Positions 35,227 through 44,624 of a stretch of DNA of 64,000 bases are shown one piece after another. This DNA comes from Nitrospirae bacterium MYbinv3 (GTDB taxonomy: Bacteria > Nitrospirota > Thermodesulfovibrionia > Thermodesulfovibrionales > Magnetobacteriaceae). The stretch lies in NCBI GenBank assembly GCA_002753395.1, contig PEAB01000004.1, positions 1 to 64,000 of the forward strand, given 5' to 3'. The notes beneath the pieces are model-generated. The model was not told the origin of the DNA and made no database searches. It saw nothing but the letters and a program-made list of their open reading frames with translations. How positions within the stretch are numbered: position 1 is the first letter of the stretch; every line of letters starts with the position of its first letter. The position numbers and the translations under genes are program-made.

Positions 35227-36342
35227 TCAGGAGACGCTTTCAAATATCAGATACTTGTTTATCAAATAGCTGCTGAACTTAGATACCGGTATGTACATGA
35301 TCACGTAATAGAACTCGTTAACTCCGTCTTGATCCTTCTTCTCATAGTCTTTATAGTAGTATCCAAAAACCCGTGCAATCTTCTTACGGATTTTACCCCG
35401 TTTCTTTATAGTAATCTCCAATATCATAGAGCTCTTATCGAATTTCTCTAGTTTTTCTCTGGACTTAATAAGAAATGCCTCATTGTTGATATCAACTAGG
35501 GTGACCTCTCTTAGATGGTTGAGATCCTCTGCATACTCTTGAAGTTTCTCATACGTATCTTCCTGCATACGCTCCATTTCCTTAGAAAAACTCACTATAA
35601 ATATAGCAGCGTTGTCATGGTCTATCCTTTCGTACTTACGCTTTTCGTTATATCTGCCAAATAGCTTTCCATTGATTACGTTTACCCTTAAAGCCTTTGA
35701 CGTCCTTTGCATCACCTTAGTAAACAGCTTGAAAAATGTATAACCAATGAAAAACAGGTCATACAAAAAACTCTGACGCATATTTAAAAACCTGTTATCT
35801 ATAAGGGTTCTTATCCTTTTATCAGCGCTGTATGGCGTAAACACCTGTGAGTATCCTATAAGCCCCGGCTTAACATTGAAGCGTTTGTCGTAGCCGTCTA
35901 TATGCCTGCAGATGGTCTCGTAGATGAGAGGACGTTCAGGTCGTGGGCCTACGAAGTTCATATCCCCTTTCAGGACATTGATCAGTTGCGGTAGTTCGTC
36001 TAGGCGTGTGTCTCTTAAGAATCTCCCGTATCGGGTCTCCAACTTATCGCCAGGTTCAAGGAGCCTGGCGCCTACAATCTTCTCAGCATCAGGAACCAGT
36101 GTACGAAACTTATACATCTTAAAGGTCTTTTTATCCTTACCCAGTCTGTCGCCTCTATAGAATATCTCTCCCTTGTCAGTTAGCTTTATTATCAAAGTAA
36201 CAATTACAAAGATGGGCAGCGTTACAGCTAACAGTATCAATGCAACCACAAAGTTGAAGCCCCTGTTCAGAGTCGAGGAGAAAGTTGAGTAACCCCTCTC
36301 TGTTATAATTCTGTCTATATTTACATTGACTGCTGAAATCAT
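35227..36342 (-). CDS. Initiating sugar-phosphate transferase with a C-terminal PilZ-like domain
   Basis: 371 residues from ATG 36342 (GAGGAG 8 nt upstream). The N-terminal 210 residues are the bacterial sugar transferase domain: one membrane helix (FVVALILLAVTLPIFVIVTL), then GEIFYRGDRLGKDKKTF, KMYKFRTLVPDAE, RDTRLDELPQLINVL and GDMNFVGPRPERP. It loads the first sugar phosphate onto undecaprenyl phosphate. The last 130 residues look like a degenerate PilZ domain: RKYER (RxxxR), then VDINNEAFLI where [D/N]xSxxG is usual. The short class lacks a regulator in most members, so this fusion suggests direct c-di-GMP control of export initiation. First gene of the exopolysaccharide run. Confidence 0.85.
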   Translation of the reverse strand: MISAVNVNIDRIITERGYSTFSSTLNRGFNFVVALILLAVTLPIFVIVTLIIKLTDKGEIFYRGDRLGKDKKTFKMYKFRTLVPDAEKIVGARLLEPGDKLETRYGRFLRDTRLDELPQLINVLKGDMNFVGPRPERPLIYETICRHIDGYDKRFNVKPGLIGYSQVFTPYSADKRIRTLIDNRFLNMRQSFLYDLFFIGYTFFKLFTKVMQRTSKALRVNVINGKLFGRYNEKRKYERIDHDNAAIFIVSFSKEMERMQEDTYEKLQEYAEDLNHLREVTLVDINNEAFLIKSREKLEKFDKSSMILEITIKKRGKIRKKIARVFGYYYKDYEKKDQDGVNEFYYVIMYIPVSKFSSYLINKYLIFESVS

Positions 36343-36681
36343 AATAAAACTCCTCGCCCTCTCCAGTGGCATACATTTTGTTGTGTAACCGCAATGTAAT
36401 GTTGGATCATCATGGTGAAATGCTGCTACATTTTAATATTTCTTGCCAATATATAACGGATAGCAGATTGTTAAGAAGCGAATAAGTTTTTAGAATAAAA
36501 ACTAAGCCCTTAAGGAATGCTTTAGAATGTGTTAAGAAACAAACTAAAACACCAAAGGGCTATGAATAATGTAACTCAACTTACAAATATCCAAGTGTAT
36601 AATCAACCTCCTGTTCTTTAAATCAATAGCGTATCGTCGTTTAGAGGGTATATATCTGCATACACAACCGTTAAAACACTA
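36343..36681. other. Intergenic region upstream of the exopolysaccharide cluster
   Basis: 340 bases, AT-rich and without a gene. Contains a possible terminator of the cyclic-nucleotide-fold genes (36495-36561) and presumably the promoter of the polysaccharide genes. Confidence 0.5.
36495..36561 (-). terminator. Possible terminator of the CNMP-fold gene pair
   Basis: On the minus strand AGCCCTT and AAGGGCT arms (36555-36561 and 36505-36511) are followed by TAGTTTTTATTCT. The loop is long (43 nt), so this is tentative. Confidence 0.35.
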
Positions 36682-37209
36682 TTAATTGCCCATCAGGGCT
36701 TTAAGTATTCTCTTGTCAAGCAGGCGAACGTTGCTGGACATGCCCTTTGCAATAGCCCTCATAACCTTGACCATCATTAGAGGGGATGCTGTCTCTAGTT
36801 TATTAAAATCTTCTGCTTTTAAAAGAAATAGATGGCTTTCCTCTACGGAAACGGCTTCTGCTGAGTGTTTCTTTCTGTTTTCTATTACGGACAACTCACC
36901 GAAGAACTGCCCCTTTTCCACCGTGGCAAAACGATTCTCCCAACCGTGTGAGGTGTGTCTTACCTCATCGCTCTGAATATTACGCAACATTATCAACATC
37001 TTTGTCTTTGTATCAAGCTGCAACTTCCTTTTTATCTCTATTTTACCGGTGGTAACCATATAAATCCCAGATGTTGAATCACCTTCCTTGAAGACAAATC
37101 CACCTTTAGTATAAATCCTTTCTTCAACATATTGAGCAATCTCACTTACTTCCATTTCGTTGAGCCCCTCAAAAAGACTCTGCTTAACTAACTCATCAAC
37201 AAGGGCCAT
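36682..37209 (-). CDS. Cyclic-nucleotide-binding-fold protein (stand-alone)
   Basis: 176 residues; ATG 37209 follows GAGGTGGGA. One CNMP-type beta-roll (SGIYMVTTGKIEIKRKL, then GQFFGELSVIENRKKHSAEA) and C-terminal helices, but no DNA-binding domain. In the phosphate-binding cassette GELSVIENRKKHSAEA, the Arg that normally holds the cyclic phosphate is not where expected (H before S). It may bind another ligand or only mediate contacts. Paralogue of the upstream gene at 37297-37827, about 87 bp away. The pair precedes the exopolysaccharide genes. Confidence 0.82.
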   Translation of the reverse strand: MALVDELVKQSLFEGLNEMEVSEIAQYVEERIYTKGGFVFKEGDSTSGIYMVTTGKIEIKRKLQLDTKTKMLIMLRNIQSDEVRHTSHGWENRFATVEKGQFFGELSVIENRKKHSAEAVSVEESHLFLLKAEDFNKLETASPLMMVKVMRAIAKGMSSNVRLLDKRILKALMGN

Positions 37210-37296
37210 TCCCACCTCACCACATCTTTACTCTGTGTTTAAATAATGCCTTTTTCATCTGACTACCTAAGTTCATTTTACGACTACCACTTGCTC

Positions 37297-37827
37297 CTAA
37301 AAACCAATTAACAGCTTTAACAACTGTCTGTCTAAATAACGCATCGTTTTTGACGAGACCCTGGCAATAGTACGCAGTACCTTTAACATCATTAGAGGGT
37401 TCTTCAGCTCTATGTCGTTAAAGTGATTGCTCCTTATGAGATAGATCTCACAATCGTCTACGGCATCAGCATCAGCACCATGATTCTTCTTCCCCTCGAC
37501 CACAGACAACTCTCCAAAATACTGGCCCTCTATAAGAGAGGCAAACACCTGTCTCCATCCGTAGGGGGTCTTACGTATTTCACAGCAGTTTTGCATGTTT
37601 CTGACGGTAATAAGCATCTTTGTCTTCAAATCAATGGGAAGCTTTTTGGTTATTTCCACCTCACCGCTCTTAATCAGGTAAATGCCCCTGGTGGGTTCCT
37701 TTTCTCTGAATACCGGAGCACCCTTCTCGTAGCTCTCCTGCTCTACCAGTTCAGCTACTATTGCCAACTCATCGTCGTTTAGACCTTCAAACAATATCTG
37801 TTTCTTCAGTTCTTCAACTATACTCAT
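37297..37827 (-). CDS. Cyclic-nucleotide-binding-fold protein (paralogue)
   Basis: 176 residues, similar to the next gene throughout. One CNMP roll (RGIYLIKSGEVEITKKL, then GQYFGELSVVEGKKNHGADA) and C-terminal helices with no DNA-binding motif. The cassette again lacks the Arg-Ser/Thr-Ala pattern (NHGADA). A tandem duplication is the simplest origin. Both may sense a signal and act by protein contact. Confidence 0.82.
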   Translation of the reverse strand: MSIVEELKKQILFEGLNDDELAIVAELVEQESYEKGAPVFREKEPTRGIYLIKSGEVEITKKLPIDLKTKMLITVRNMQNCCEIRKTPYGWRQVFASLIEGQYFGELSVVEGKKNHGADADAVDDCEIYLIRSNHFNDIELKNPLMMLKVLRTIARVSSKTMRYLDRQLLKLLIGF

Positions 37828-37929
37828 CTGCTACCGTTATCCTTGCTCCATGATTCATAAACACTTCCTTTAACTATTTTACATTATAATCTAATTAATT
37901 AAGAATTGTCAAGACGGAATTGCCTTGGC

Positions 37930-38067
37930 CAGCGATTCTCACTGATAATGAATATAATTTATTGATATATAAGCAATATACTATAAAAAACACCGCGAAA
38001 AATATTTTTCATATAAATAGTAAAATCCTTATAAAAAGCCATTATGCAAATTCAGTGAGAATTGCTG
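37930..38067. mobile_element. AT-rich MITE-like element, single copy here
   Basis: 138 bp bounded by CAGCGATTCTCACTGA and its inverted partner TCAGTGAGAATTGCTG (15 of 16 pairs match). The inside is over 75 percent AT and non-coding. Unlike families A to D it occurs once in this window. Confidence 0.65.
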
Positions 38068-38072
38068 TGCCT

Positions 38073-38294
38073 GGGCGCATAAGAAAGTCGTGGGGATTTT
38101 GGAATAGAATCGAGGGCTTTGCCTCTGCCGCAGGGATTCGCAACCCCCTCCCTCAGACCTAATGCTGTTGACTTAAAGGATATAAAGATGCAAAAAAAAA
38201 GAGAGGGCTTTGCCCTCCCTAGACCCACCCACAAGGGGAGCAGTCCACTTGATCCCCATTAATTTCTATTGTCCCCCATGAAATTTATATGCAC
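38073..38294. mobile_element. Family A element, composite form
   Basis: Left end GGGCGCATAAGAAAGTCGTG, then GCCTCTGCCGCAGGGA, the 22-bp GACCTAATGC module (38156-38177), GAGGGCTTTGCCCTCC, and a decayed right end CCATGAAATTTATATGCAC. Starts 5 bp after the preceding inverted-repeat element. Confidence 0.75.
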
Positions 38295-38434
38295 TCAATT
38301 GCCTCTGGAGTGTGTTAAATTTACGTTCAGCACTACTTGTACAGGACGACCCCCAAGTTTTTTTATTGAAATGTTATGGCCCTCCTAAAAAATGTTACAA
38401 ATTTATCTGCACAATAAGCTAAAATATATGTGGA

Positions 38435-40252
38435 ATGATAGAGGGCATAAATGGGCTTGAGCTAATCAGAAGCGATAACAGTCAGGACACTCGCAGAGAA
38501 CTGGAGATGACTGCGCTGCTGGAGGGAGCACGTGCCGTCCTGCAGTACAAAAAATTTCAGGATGCCGCTCGTGCTATATTTGATAAGTGCAAGGAGATGA
38601 CAGGCGCCACTAGCGGATACGTTGCCCTGTTAAGCGCCGACGGCTCTGAGAACGAGGTACTCTTTCTAGACCCTGGCGGGCGTAAATGTATTGTTGACCC
38701 TGAGCTTCCAATGCCTATACGCGGACTACGTGAAACTGCTTACCGGTTTGGCAAGGCGGTATGTGAGAACAACTTTGCAACCAGTAAGTGGTGGGACTAT
38801 CTACCTGAGGGGCATGTAACTTTAGATAACGTCTTGTTCTCCCCTTTAATTATAGGGGGTAAGGTTGTTGGGTTGATTGGGCTGGCCAACAAACCCTGCG
38901 ACTTTGACGAAAACGACTTACGTATAGCTACGGCATTTGGAGAGTTTGCTGCAATTGCTCTCTACAACAGTCAAACCCTTAAACGCTTGGAAAACAGTGA
39001 GCAACGCTTCCGAAACGTGGTTGAGGCAGCAGGGGACGCCATAATATCAATTGATAGTGATGACAATATCACCACGTGGAACAGGTCGGCAGAAGTCATG
39101 TTTGGTTACACAACACATGAGGCATTAAGCAGTCCTGTTACAATCATAATCCCTCAGCAGTTTCGAGACGCACACAAAAAAGGTATCCACAATGTAGCTA
39201 CAACAGGAATATCAAAATACTCTGGTAAAATACTGGACTTGGAGGGAATCAGAAGAGATGGCACTGTGTTTCCATTGGAACTCTCTCTGACCAAATGGTA
39301 TATAGGGGATAAGTTATATTTCACAGCAATAATAAGGGACATTACTAAACGCAGACAGGATGAGGATGAATTAAAGAGATTTCAGACCCAACTGCAAGAT
39401 CTCGTTTATCAACGAACGGCGTCGCTTATACAGACCAACAAGTCGCTTGAAGAGGAGATCGGCCGCCGCTTGAAAATAGAACAGGAACTACAGGCGTTAA
39501 ACAGAAATCTTACTAGAGTGGTCAACGAGGAGGTTAGAAAAAACAGGGAAAAAGAACAGTTGATGTTTGAGCAGAGTCGTCAGTTGGCCCTGAGCGAGTT
39601 GCTGATTAGCATTGCCCATCATTGGAGACAGCCTCTTAGCGCCATAGGGGCCATTGTCCAGAACCTTGAGGACGCATTCGACTATAATGAGATAGATGAG
39701 GAGTTCTTTCACAACTCGGTCAAGAAAATCGTAGATGAGCTTATTTATCTTTCAAAGACTATTGATAACTTCAGCAGTTTCTACCGTAGAGACAAAGAAA
39801 AAAAACTTTTTAGCGTTTATGATTGCCTCGAAAAAAACCTGATTATTAACGACGATTACATTAAGTCAAAAAAGATAACGGTAGAGATAGAGAGGGAAGA
39901 AGATATACAGATAGAAGGATATTTCAATGAATTTTCGAGGGTAATATTAAACGTCTTTAATAATATAAAGGACGTCTTTGACGAACGAGATATAAACAAC
40001 GGATACATAAAGATACGGATATTCAAAGACATAGAGACCGGCAAGACAACGCTCTCCATAGCTGACAACGGGGGGGGGATAAGCAGAGATATCAGACCTA
40101 TGATATTCGATCCGTACTTCACGACAAAACATAAATCCAGGGGTACTGGTCTTGGTTTATATATGGCAAAGGTTATTATAGAAAACAACTTCAATGGTAA
40201 CATAAGGGTAAACAGCACTGAAGATGGTTCAGAATTTATAATAGAGGTATAA
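38435..40252 (+). CDS. GAF-PAS sensor histidine kinase
   Basis: 605 residues. GAF domain (about 25-180, SGYVALLSADGSE), PAS domain with PAC (about 188-310, RDITKRR), a long coiled linker (315-385), then a kinase core with SIAHHWRQPLSAIG. His395 is the likely phosphorylation site, and the ATP site has DNGGGISRD and GTGLGLYMAK. No membrane segment, so it is cytoplasmic. The partner is probably the receiver gene 176 bp downstream, also on the plus strand. A family C element lies in the gap. No ribosome site is obvious. Confidence 0.88.
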   Translation: MIEGINGLELIRSDNSQDTRRELEMTALLEGARAVLQYKKFQDAARAIFDKCKEMTGATSGYVALLSADGSENEVLFLDPGGRKCIVDPELPMPIRGLRETAYRFGKAVCENNFATSKWWDYLPEGHVTLDNVLFSPLIIGGKVVGLIGLANKPCDFDENDLRIATAFGEFAAIALYNSQTLKRLENSEQRFRNVVEAAGDAIISIDSDDNITTWNRSAEVMFGYTTHEALSSPVTIIIPQQFRDAHKKGIHNVATTGISKYSGKILDLEGIRRDGTVFPLELSLTKWYIGDKLYFTAIIRDITKRRQDEDELKRFQTQLQDLVYQRTASLIQTNKSLEEEIGRRLKIEQELQALNRNLTRVVNEEVRKNREKEQLMFEQSRQLALSELLISIAHHWRQPLSAIGAIVQNLEDAFDYNEIDEEFFHNSVKKIVDELIYLSKTIDNFSSFYRRDKEKKLFSVYDCLEKNLIINDDYIKSKKITVEIEREEDIQIEGYFNEFSRVILNVFNNIKDVFDERDINNGYIKIRIFKDIETGKTTLSIADNGGGISRDIRPMIFDPYFTTKHKSRGTGLGLYMAKVIIENNFNGNIRVNSTEDGSEFIIEV

Positions 40253-40420
40253 GGTGTCTTCTTTAAAAAGCAGGGTAAAAATGTTCATGGTCTCAAGACT
40301 ATGGATTCCCACTCTCGAGGGAATGACAGAAATGACCGTTTTCCAAATATGTCATTCCTGTTTAAGCAGGAATCAAGAAAGCGTAAAAGCATAGTTACCA
40401 TGAAACATAAAAAAGATAAG
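40253..40420. mobile_element. Family C element between kinase and receiver
   Basis: Outer arms CTTCTTTAAAAAGC and CATGAAACATAAAAAAGAT, inner GATTCCCACTCTCGAGGGAA and CATTCCTGTTTAAGCAGGAA hairpins, joined by GACCGTTTTCCAAATATGTC. Almost the whole gap is element. Confidence 0.75.
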
Positions 40421-40428
40421 GTATAAGA

Positions 40429-40803
40429 ATGGATCCTAACCAATTGTTTAAGACTAAAAGCCTCTTATACGTGGAAGATGATGATATAGTCCGAGTCAAC
40501 ATAGCGCATTTCCTAAGACGTAGATTCAAGGAAGTTGCAGAGGCGGAAAACGGACAGGCAGGCCTGGCACTTTATTCATCAAAAGCCTACGATATAGTAA
40601 TTACAGACATAGAAATGCCTATAATGAACGGGCTAAAGATGATTGACAAGATACAGGAGATTGATTTAAATCAGGTTATAATAATCACAACTGGTTATAA
40701 TGATGACGAACACAAAAGCAATAAGGCTTGTGTAAACATAATAAAACCTATCATAAAAGACATCCTCCTCAGCGCAATCTACAAGTGCCTGCTGGGCAAT
40801 TAG
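40429..40803 (+). CDS. Stand-alone response regulator receiver
   Basis: 124 residues, one CheY-like domain. D17/D18 (YVEDDD), phosphoacceptor D60 in VITDIEMP, Thr in IIITTGYND and Lys in IIKPI. No output domain, so it probably works in a phosphorelay or by protein contact. Starts after the GAF-PAS kinase and converges with the PocR-PAS kinase, leaving 1 bp between the two stop codons. Confidence 0.92.
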   Translation: MDPNQLFKTKSLLYVEDDDIVRVNIAHFLRRRFKEVAEAENGQAGLALYSSKAYDIVITDIEMPIMNGLKMIDKIQEIDLNQVIIITTGYNDDEHKSNKACVNIIKPIIKDILLSAIYKCLLGN

Positions 40804-40804
40804 C

Positions 40805-43800
40805 CTATACCCTCTCTAATCCAAATTCTATGGTAAAGATAGAACCTTCACCTGTTGTTTTGGCATATAATTTACCGCCTAAACTCTCCTCAATGATTAT
40901 CTTGGACATATAGAGTCCAATCCCTGTGCCTTTATCGGCCTTAGTGGTAAAGTATAATTCAAACATCTTATCTATAACGTCCTCAGGGATTCCGCCACCG
41001 TTGTCACTTATCTCTACCCTCAGTGTTCTGTCATCTTTAAAACAATCAACTGCAATCATTCCCGCTGTCGTTAACAATCCATTTTCTCTTCTTTCGATAA
41101 TAGCATCCTTTGCGTTTGTTATTAAGTTTAACATAACGTGTGCTAATTGGTTTTTATATGTCGTAATTAAAGTGTCGTTACAAGGCATTATCATAGAACA
41201 ATCTCTGTAAGTCTTGTTATGGATATGGCATGTGAGGCTGTAGGAGATCGAGTTGGTTTTGAACTGCGATGAGAGCATTGAAAATACCTCTGAGGATATT
41301 TCCAGTAAGTCAAAGGTCTCTTTCTTCTTTGAGGGTTTGAAGAAGTTCCTGAATTCATCTATCGTCTTTGACATAAATTCAATCTGTTTCATTGCATTTG
41401 TCACAGTATCATCTATATAATTGGCATCAAGTTCTCCAAATTCATAAGCGTCTTTCAAGTCTTGGATCATAAGGCCAAGACCATTCAAAGGCTGTCTCCA
41501 TTGGTGGGCTATTGCGCCTATCATCTCACCCATTGCGGCCATCTTTGACTGTTGGATGAGAAGCTGTTCTTTACGCCTTATTTCCTCAACTTTATTCTTA
41601 ACTAGTGATTCAAGATTCTCGTTCAGCCGTCTAAGTGTGTAGGTCTTTAATTGTAGCTCCTCCTCTGACGCCTTTAATGCTTCTTCAGCCATCTTCTCAT
41701 CAGTTATATCCCTTGCTATCTCTATCGCCGATGCAATGCTGCCTGAGGCGTCCCTAATTGGTGATGCGATAACACTGAAATAAGCAGTATTGCCGTCATG
41801 TTTTACAACTCTTCTTATGCTTCTATGAATATCGCCATCTTTAAATACTTCACGTACAGGACAGCCATCGCACACTTGATCGTTGTTTTCGTAAACCCTA
41901 TAACAATACTCGCCAATGCGGTCGCCAAAGATGTCTTTTACGACCTGATTTTGATAAGCTATCCTGTAGCTAGTGTCTTGAATCGTCACTCCATCGCCTA
42001 TAGCCATAAGTATGGCCTTGGTTTTTTCATTTTCTGTAAACAACTGATTCTGTATATATTTCATATGGCTGACATCTCGAGCGAGGTGGATTAACCCGTA
42101 GGGCGTTCCATCTGGGTTACGTAAGGGGGTTTTGGTTACCATAAAATATCCGTTTAGACGTTCCTCATATATTTCAATAGTATGTTCTATACCTTCTTCA
42201 ATTAAGTTCTGGTTAGAGCAGATATCCAATGGCTTATCTGTTGAGTGAACAACTTCGTGGCAGATTTTCCCAATTGCCTCTTCTGGGTTTATGTTTAACT
42301 TCTTAGCCATTGTTTCGTTAATTTTCATTATTTTATGATTGCTGTCCAATATCATCAAAAGATCAGGGATAGTATTAAATGTCATTTCCCAGTCATTTTT
42401 TGCCTGGATCAGAGACTGTTCTTTTAACTTAAGTTTAGTAATATCACGTGCAGCAGCAAATATACCTATTACCTTTCCAGTCTCATCCTTGTATACAGAT
42501 GCATTATATAAAACCGGTGTAATGTGTCCATTCCTATGTCTAATAAAAAGTTCGTAATCCTGTACCCTGCCATATTCAAACACTGCTTGATAACCGATTC
42601 TTGCAGTGTCAGGTTCAGTAAAGTAATCGGAGAAATCAGTCCCTATCAATTCATACCGTGAATATCCCGTAACTGTCTCAGTTGCAGTGTTCACGTCGCC
42701 TATTTTACCATAAGTGGTTATCGTTACTAACGGGTCAAGACTCGCCTCTATCAAACTCCTATTGTATAAACTCGATAACTTTAAAGATTCGCTGAGACGT
42801 TTATAGTTAGTGATATCGGTTGCCACACCACATACACCGTAAGGATTTCCATTAACGTCTAATAAAACAAATTTCATAGATATGTACGTGTGTAAACCAT
42901 CGTCATGGGGTACGATCTCCTCAAACTCCATAGGTCTCATACCATTTAATACAGTCATGTCGTTTTCTCTAAAGTTGTCTGCCAACTCCTTTGGAAAGAC
43001 ATCATAATCAGTTTTACCAATGATACCAAATTTGGTTATATGAAAGAGTTCCTCGTATTGACGATTAATCAATAAGTAACGCCCTTCTGTATCTTTTAGA
43101 AAGATAACGGCAGTTGTATTGTCTATTATGGATTGTAATTGTTCTCTGGTTTCTTTTAACTTATCTTCCAATAACTGACGCTCAGTTATATCCCTTACAA
43201 TCTCTAGACACGAGACTATATTTCCGTTGGCATCCCTGATGGGGTTGGCTGTGTTTTCAAAAAATGCAGTTTTTCCGTTAGGCGTTAACACCTTTCTCAC
43301 TGAGGTATGCGACGCCCCGTCTTTGAAAGCCATCTGCACGGGACATCCATCACAAATCTTATCGTTACCTTCAAAAACTTGATAACATTTCTCTCCCAGC
43401 CGCTCACCAAATAAAGATCCAACTTTTTCACTTTGATAAACGATGTTATATTCCAAATCCTGAATGATAACGTCATGTTCCATAGCGTCAATAATAGACT
43501 TAAGTTTATTTCGCTCTGCAGATAACTCTTTATCTACATTTGTGCGTTCTTCGATTTCCCTTTGAAGTGTAGATGTACGTTCTTTAACCAATTCTTCAAT
43601 GTGTTCCTCATACCATATGAGCTCTTCTTTCTCCTGATTACGTAGAAAAATGTTTGCAATCGTACTGGCGGCTATTGTAATGTGTTTTCTGCATGCGTTA
43701 AACACATACTCCGGTCTGGGTGTGTATTGCTTAGATAGTCTAAGCAACTCAACTGGAGATACTTTGTAGATATCAGCTATCTGTCTGATCTTGTTCTCAT

Positions 43801-44239
43801 CGGTAGGCGGGTTTGAAATGCCAGCGTTATTTGAACCGATGACCATGCCATCTGCAATGATTGGAGCGGCGTATATAGCAATACCACCAGAACACTCCAT
43901 TTCAAAAGGTCTTTTTTCCTTTATGCTCTTAAGGCTTGTTGCCCAACAATCTTCATGGCATATCCACTTGCCTGACTTCAGCGCCTCTTCCTCTGAGACG
44001 TTGCTACACAGCCGCATGGACGCCTGATTAAGAAAATCGCACCAGCCGGAGGTGAAAAGACTTACCGCATAATCTCCATTTACCTCATAAATAGAAGCAG
44101 AAGATTCTATATACTGTAAATAGGAATCCTGAATGTCCTTTAACTGTTCTTCACCTATAGCCAGTTTTAAACTGAGGCGTCTTTTAGATGTAAACATCTT
44201 CCTGTCTAGTTCTTTTGCATTGTTTGGCGATATCAACAT
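40805..44239 (-). CDS. PocR-PAS multi-sensor histidine kinase
   Basis: 1144 residues. A PocR-type sensory domain at about 28-190 (LKDIQDSYLQYIESSASIYE, then GWCDFLNQASMRLC), followed by five PAS/PAC units. The first and last share CDGCPV...FKDG cysteine motifs (CYQVFEGNDKICDGCP and CYRVYENNDQVCDGCP). A kinase core follows with GAIAHQWRQPLNGLG (His912), DNGGGIPEDV and GTGIGLYMSK. No transmembrane segments. PocR domains often sense small carbon or aromatic molecules, and the Cys-containing PAS units could bind metal or redox ligands. Likely feeds the adjacent receiver. Confidence 0.88.
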   Translation of the reverse strand: MLISPNNAKELDRKMFTSKRRLSLKLAIGEEQLKDIQDSYLQYIESSASIYEVNGDYAVSLFTSGWCDFLNQASMRLCSNVSEEEALKSGKWICHEDCWATSLKSIKEKRPFEMECSGGIAIYAAPIIADGMVIGSNNAGISNPPTDENKIRQIADIYKVSPVELLRLSKQYTPRPEYVFNACRKHITIAASTIANIFLRNQEKEELIWYEEHIEELVKERTSTLQREIEERTNVDKELSAERNKLKSIIDAMEHDVIIQDLEYNIVYQSEKVGSLFGERLGEKCYQVFEGNDKICDGCPVQMAFKDGASHTSVRKVLTPNGKTAFFENTANPIRDANGNIVSCLEIVRDITERQLLEDKLKETREQLQSIIDNTTAVIFLKDTEGRYLLINRQYEELFHITKFGIIGKTDYDVFPKELADNFRENDMTVLNGMRPMEFEEIVPHDDGLHTYISMKFVLLDVNGNPYGVCGVATDITNYKRLSESLKLSSLYNRSLIEASLDPLVTITTYGKIGDVNTATETVTGYSRYELIGTDFSDYFTEPDTARIGYQAVFEYGRVQDYELFIRHRNGHITPVLYNASVYKDETGKVIGIFAAARDITKLKLKEQSLIQAKNDWEMTFNTIPDLLMILDSNHKIMKINETMAKKLNINPEEAIGKICHEVVHSTDKPLDICSNQNLIEEGIEHTIEIYEERLNGYFMVTKTPLRNPDGTPYGLIHLARDVSHMKYIQNQLFTENEKTKAILMAIGDGVTIQDTSYRIAYQNQVVKDIFGDRIGEYCYRVYENNDQVCDGCPVREVFKDGDIHRSIRRVVKHDGNTAYFSVIASPIRDASGSIASAIEIARDITDEKMAEEALKASEEELQLKTYTLRRLNENLESLVKNKVEEIRRKEQLLIQQSKMAAMGEMIGAIAHQWRQPLNGLGLMIQDLKDAYEFGELDANYIDDTVTNAMKQIEFMSKTIDEFRNFFKPSKKKETFDLLEISSEVFSMLSSQFKTNSISYSLTCHIHNKTYRDCSMIMPCNDTLITTYKNQLAHVMLNLITNAKDAIIERRENGLLTTAGMIAVDCFKDDRTLRVEISDNGGGIPEDVIDKMFELYFTTKADKGTGIGLYMSKIIIEESLGGKLYAKTTGEGSIFTIEFGLERV

Positions 44240-44612
44240 AACTCTATTATATCACATCACTCATAGGTACGTAATTTCTCCCCGTAAATGGGCGCATAAG
44301 AAAGTCGTGGGGTTTGTCAAAGAAGGGGAGGCTCTGCCCACTGTCGCAGGGGTTCGCAACCTCTCCCCTCAGACCTAATGCTGTTGACTTAAGCAATCAT
44401 GCCTGACATTTACGGGGTCAAGGGGACTGGTCCCCTTGTGGGTGGGTCTAGGGAGGGCAAAGCCCACCCTATTCATTTTCACAGCCTTAAGTCAACAGCA
44501 TTACCCCTCAGACCCCTCCGCAAGCGCTACGCTCATTGATCAGTCCACTCCCTACGGTCGATAGGCAGTCCCTTTGACCCCATTAAAGTATGTTTTTGTT
44601 CCCATAAGTTTC
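44240..44612. other. Gap filled by a family A element
   Basis: Except for about 50 bases next to the kinase gene, the whole gap is the element 44290-44624. No gene. Confidence 0.7.
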
Positions 44613-44624
44613 TTATGCGCCCCC
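44290..44624. mobile_element. Large composite family A element
   Basis: 335 bp. Left end GGGCGCATAAGAAAGTCGTG, right end CCCATAAGTTTCTTATGCGC then CCCC. Inside are two oppositely oriented copies of the 22-bp module (44372-44393 and 44486-44503), the GGGGTCAAGGGGACTGGTCC core and GGGAGGGCAAAGCCCACCC. The arrangement suggests nested or duplicated element units. Confidence 0.78.

Larger units (their letters stand above)
37828..38434. other. Element-rich gap upstream of the GAF-PAS kinase
   Basis: 607 bases with no gene. Holds an AT-rich inverted-repeat element (37930-38067), immediately followed by a family A element (38073-38294). The last 140 bases are AT-rich and hold the kinase promoter. 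Confidence 0.6.
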
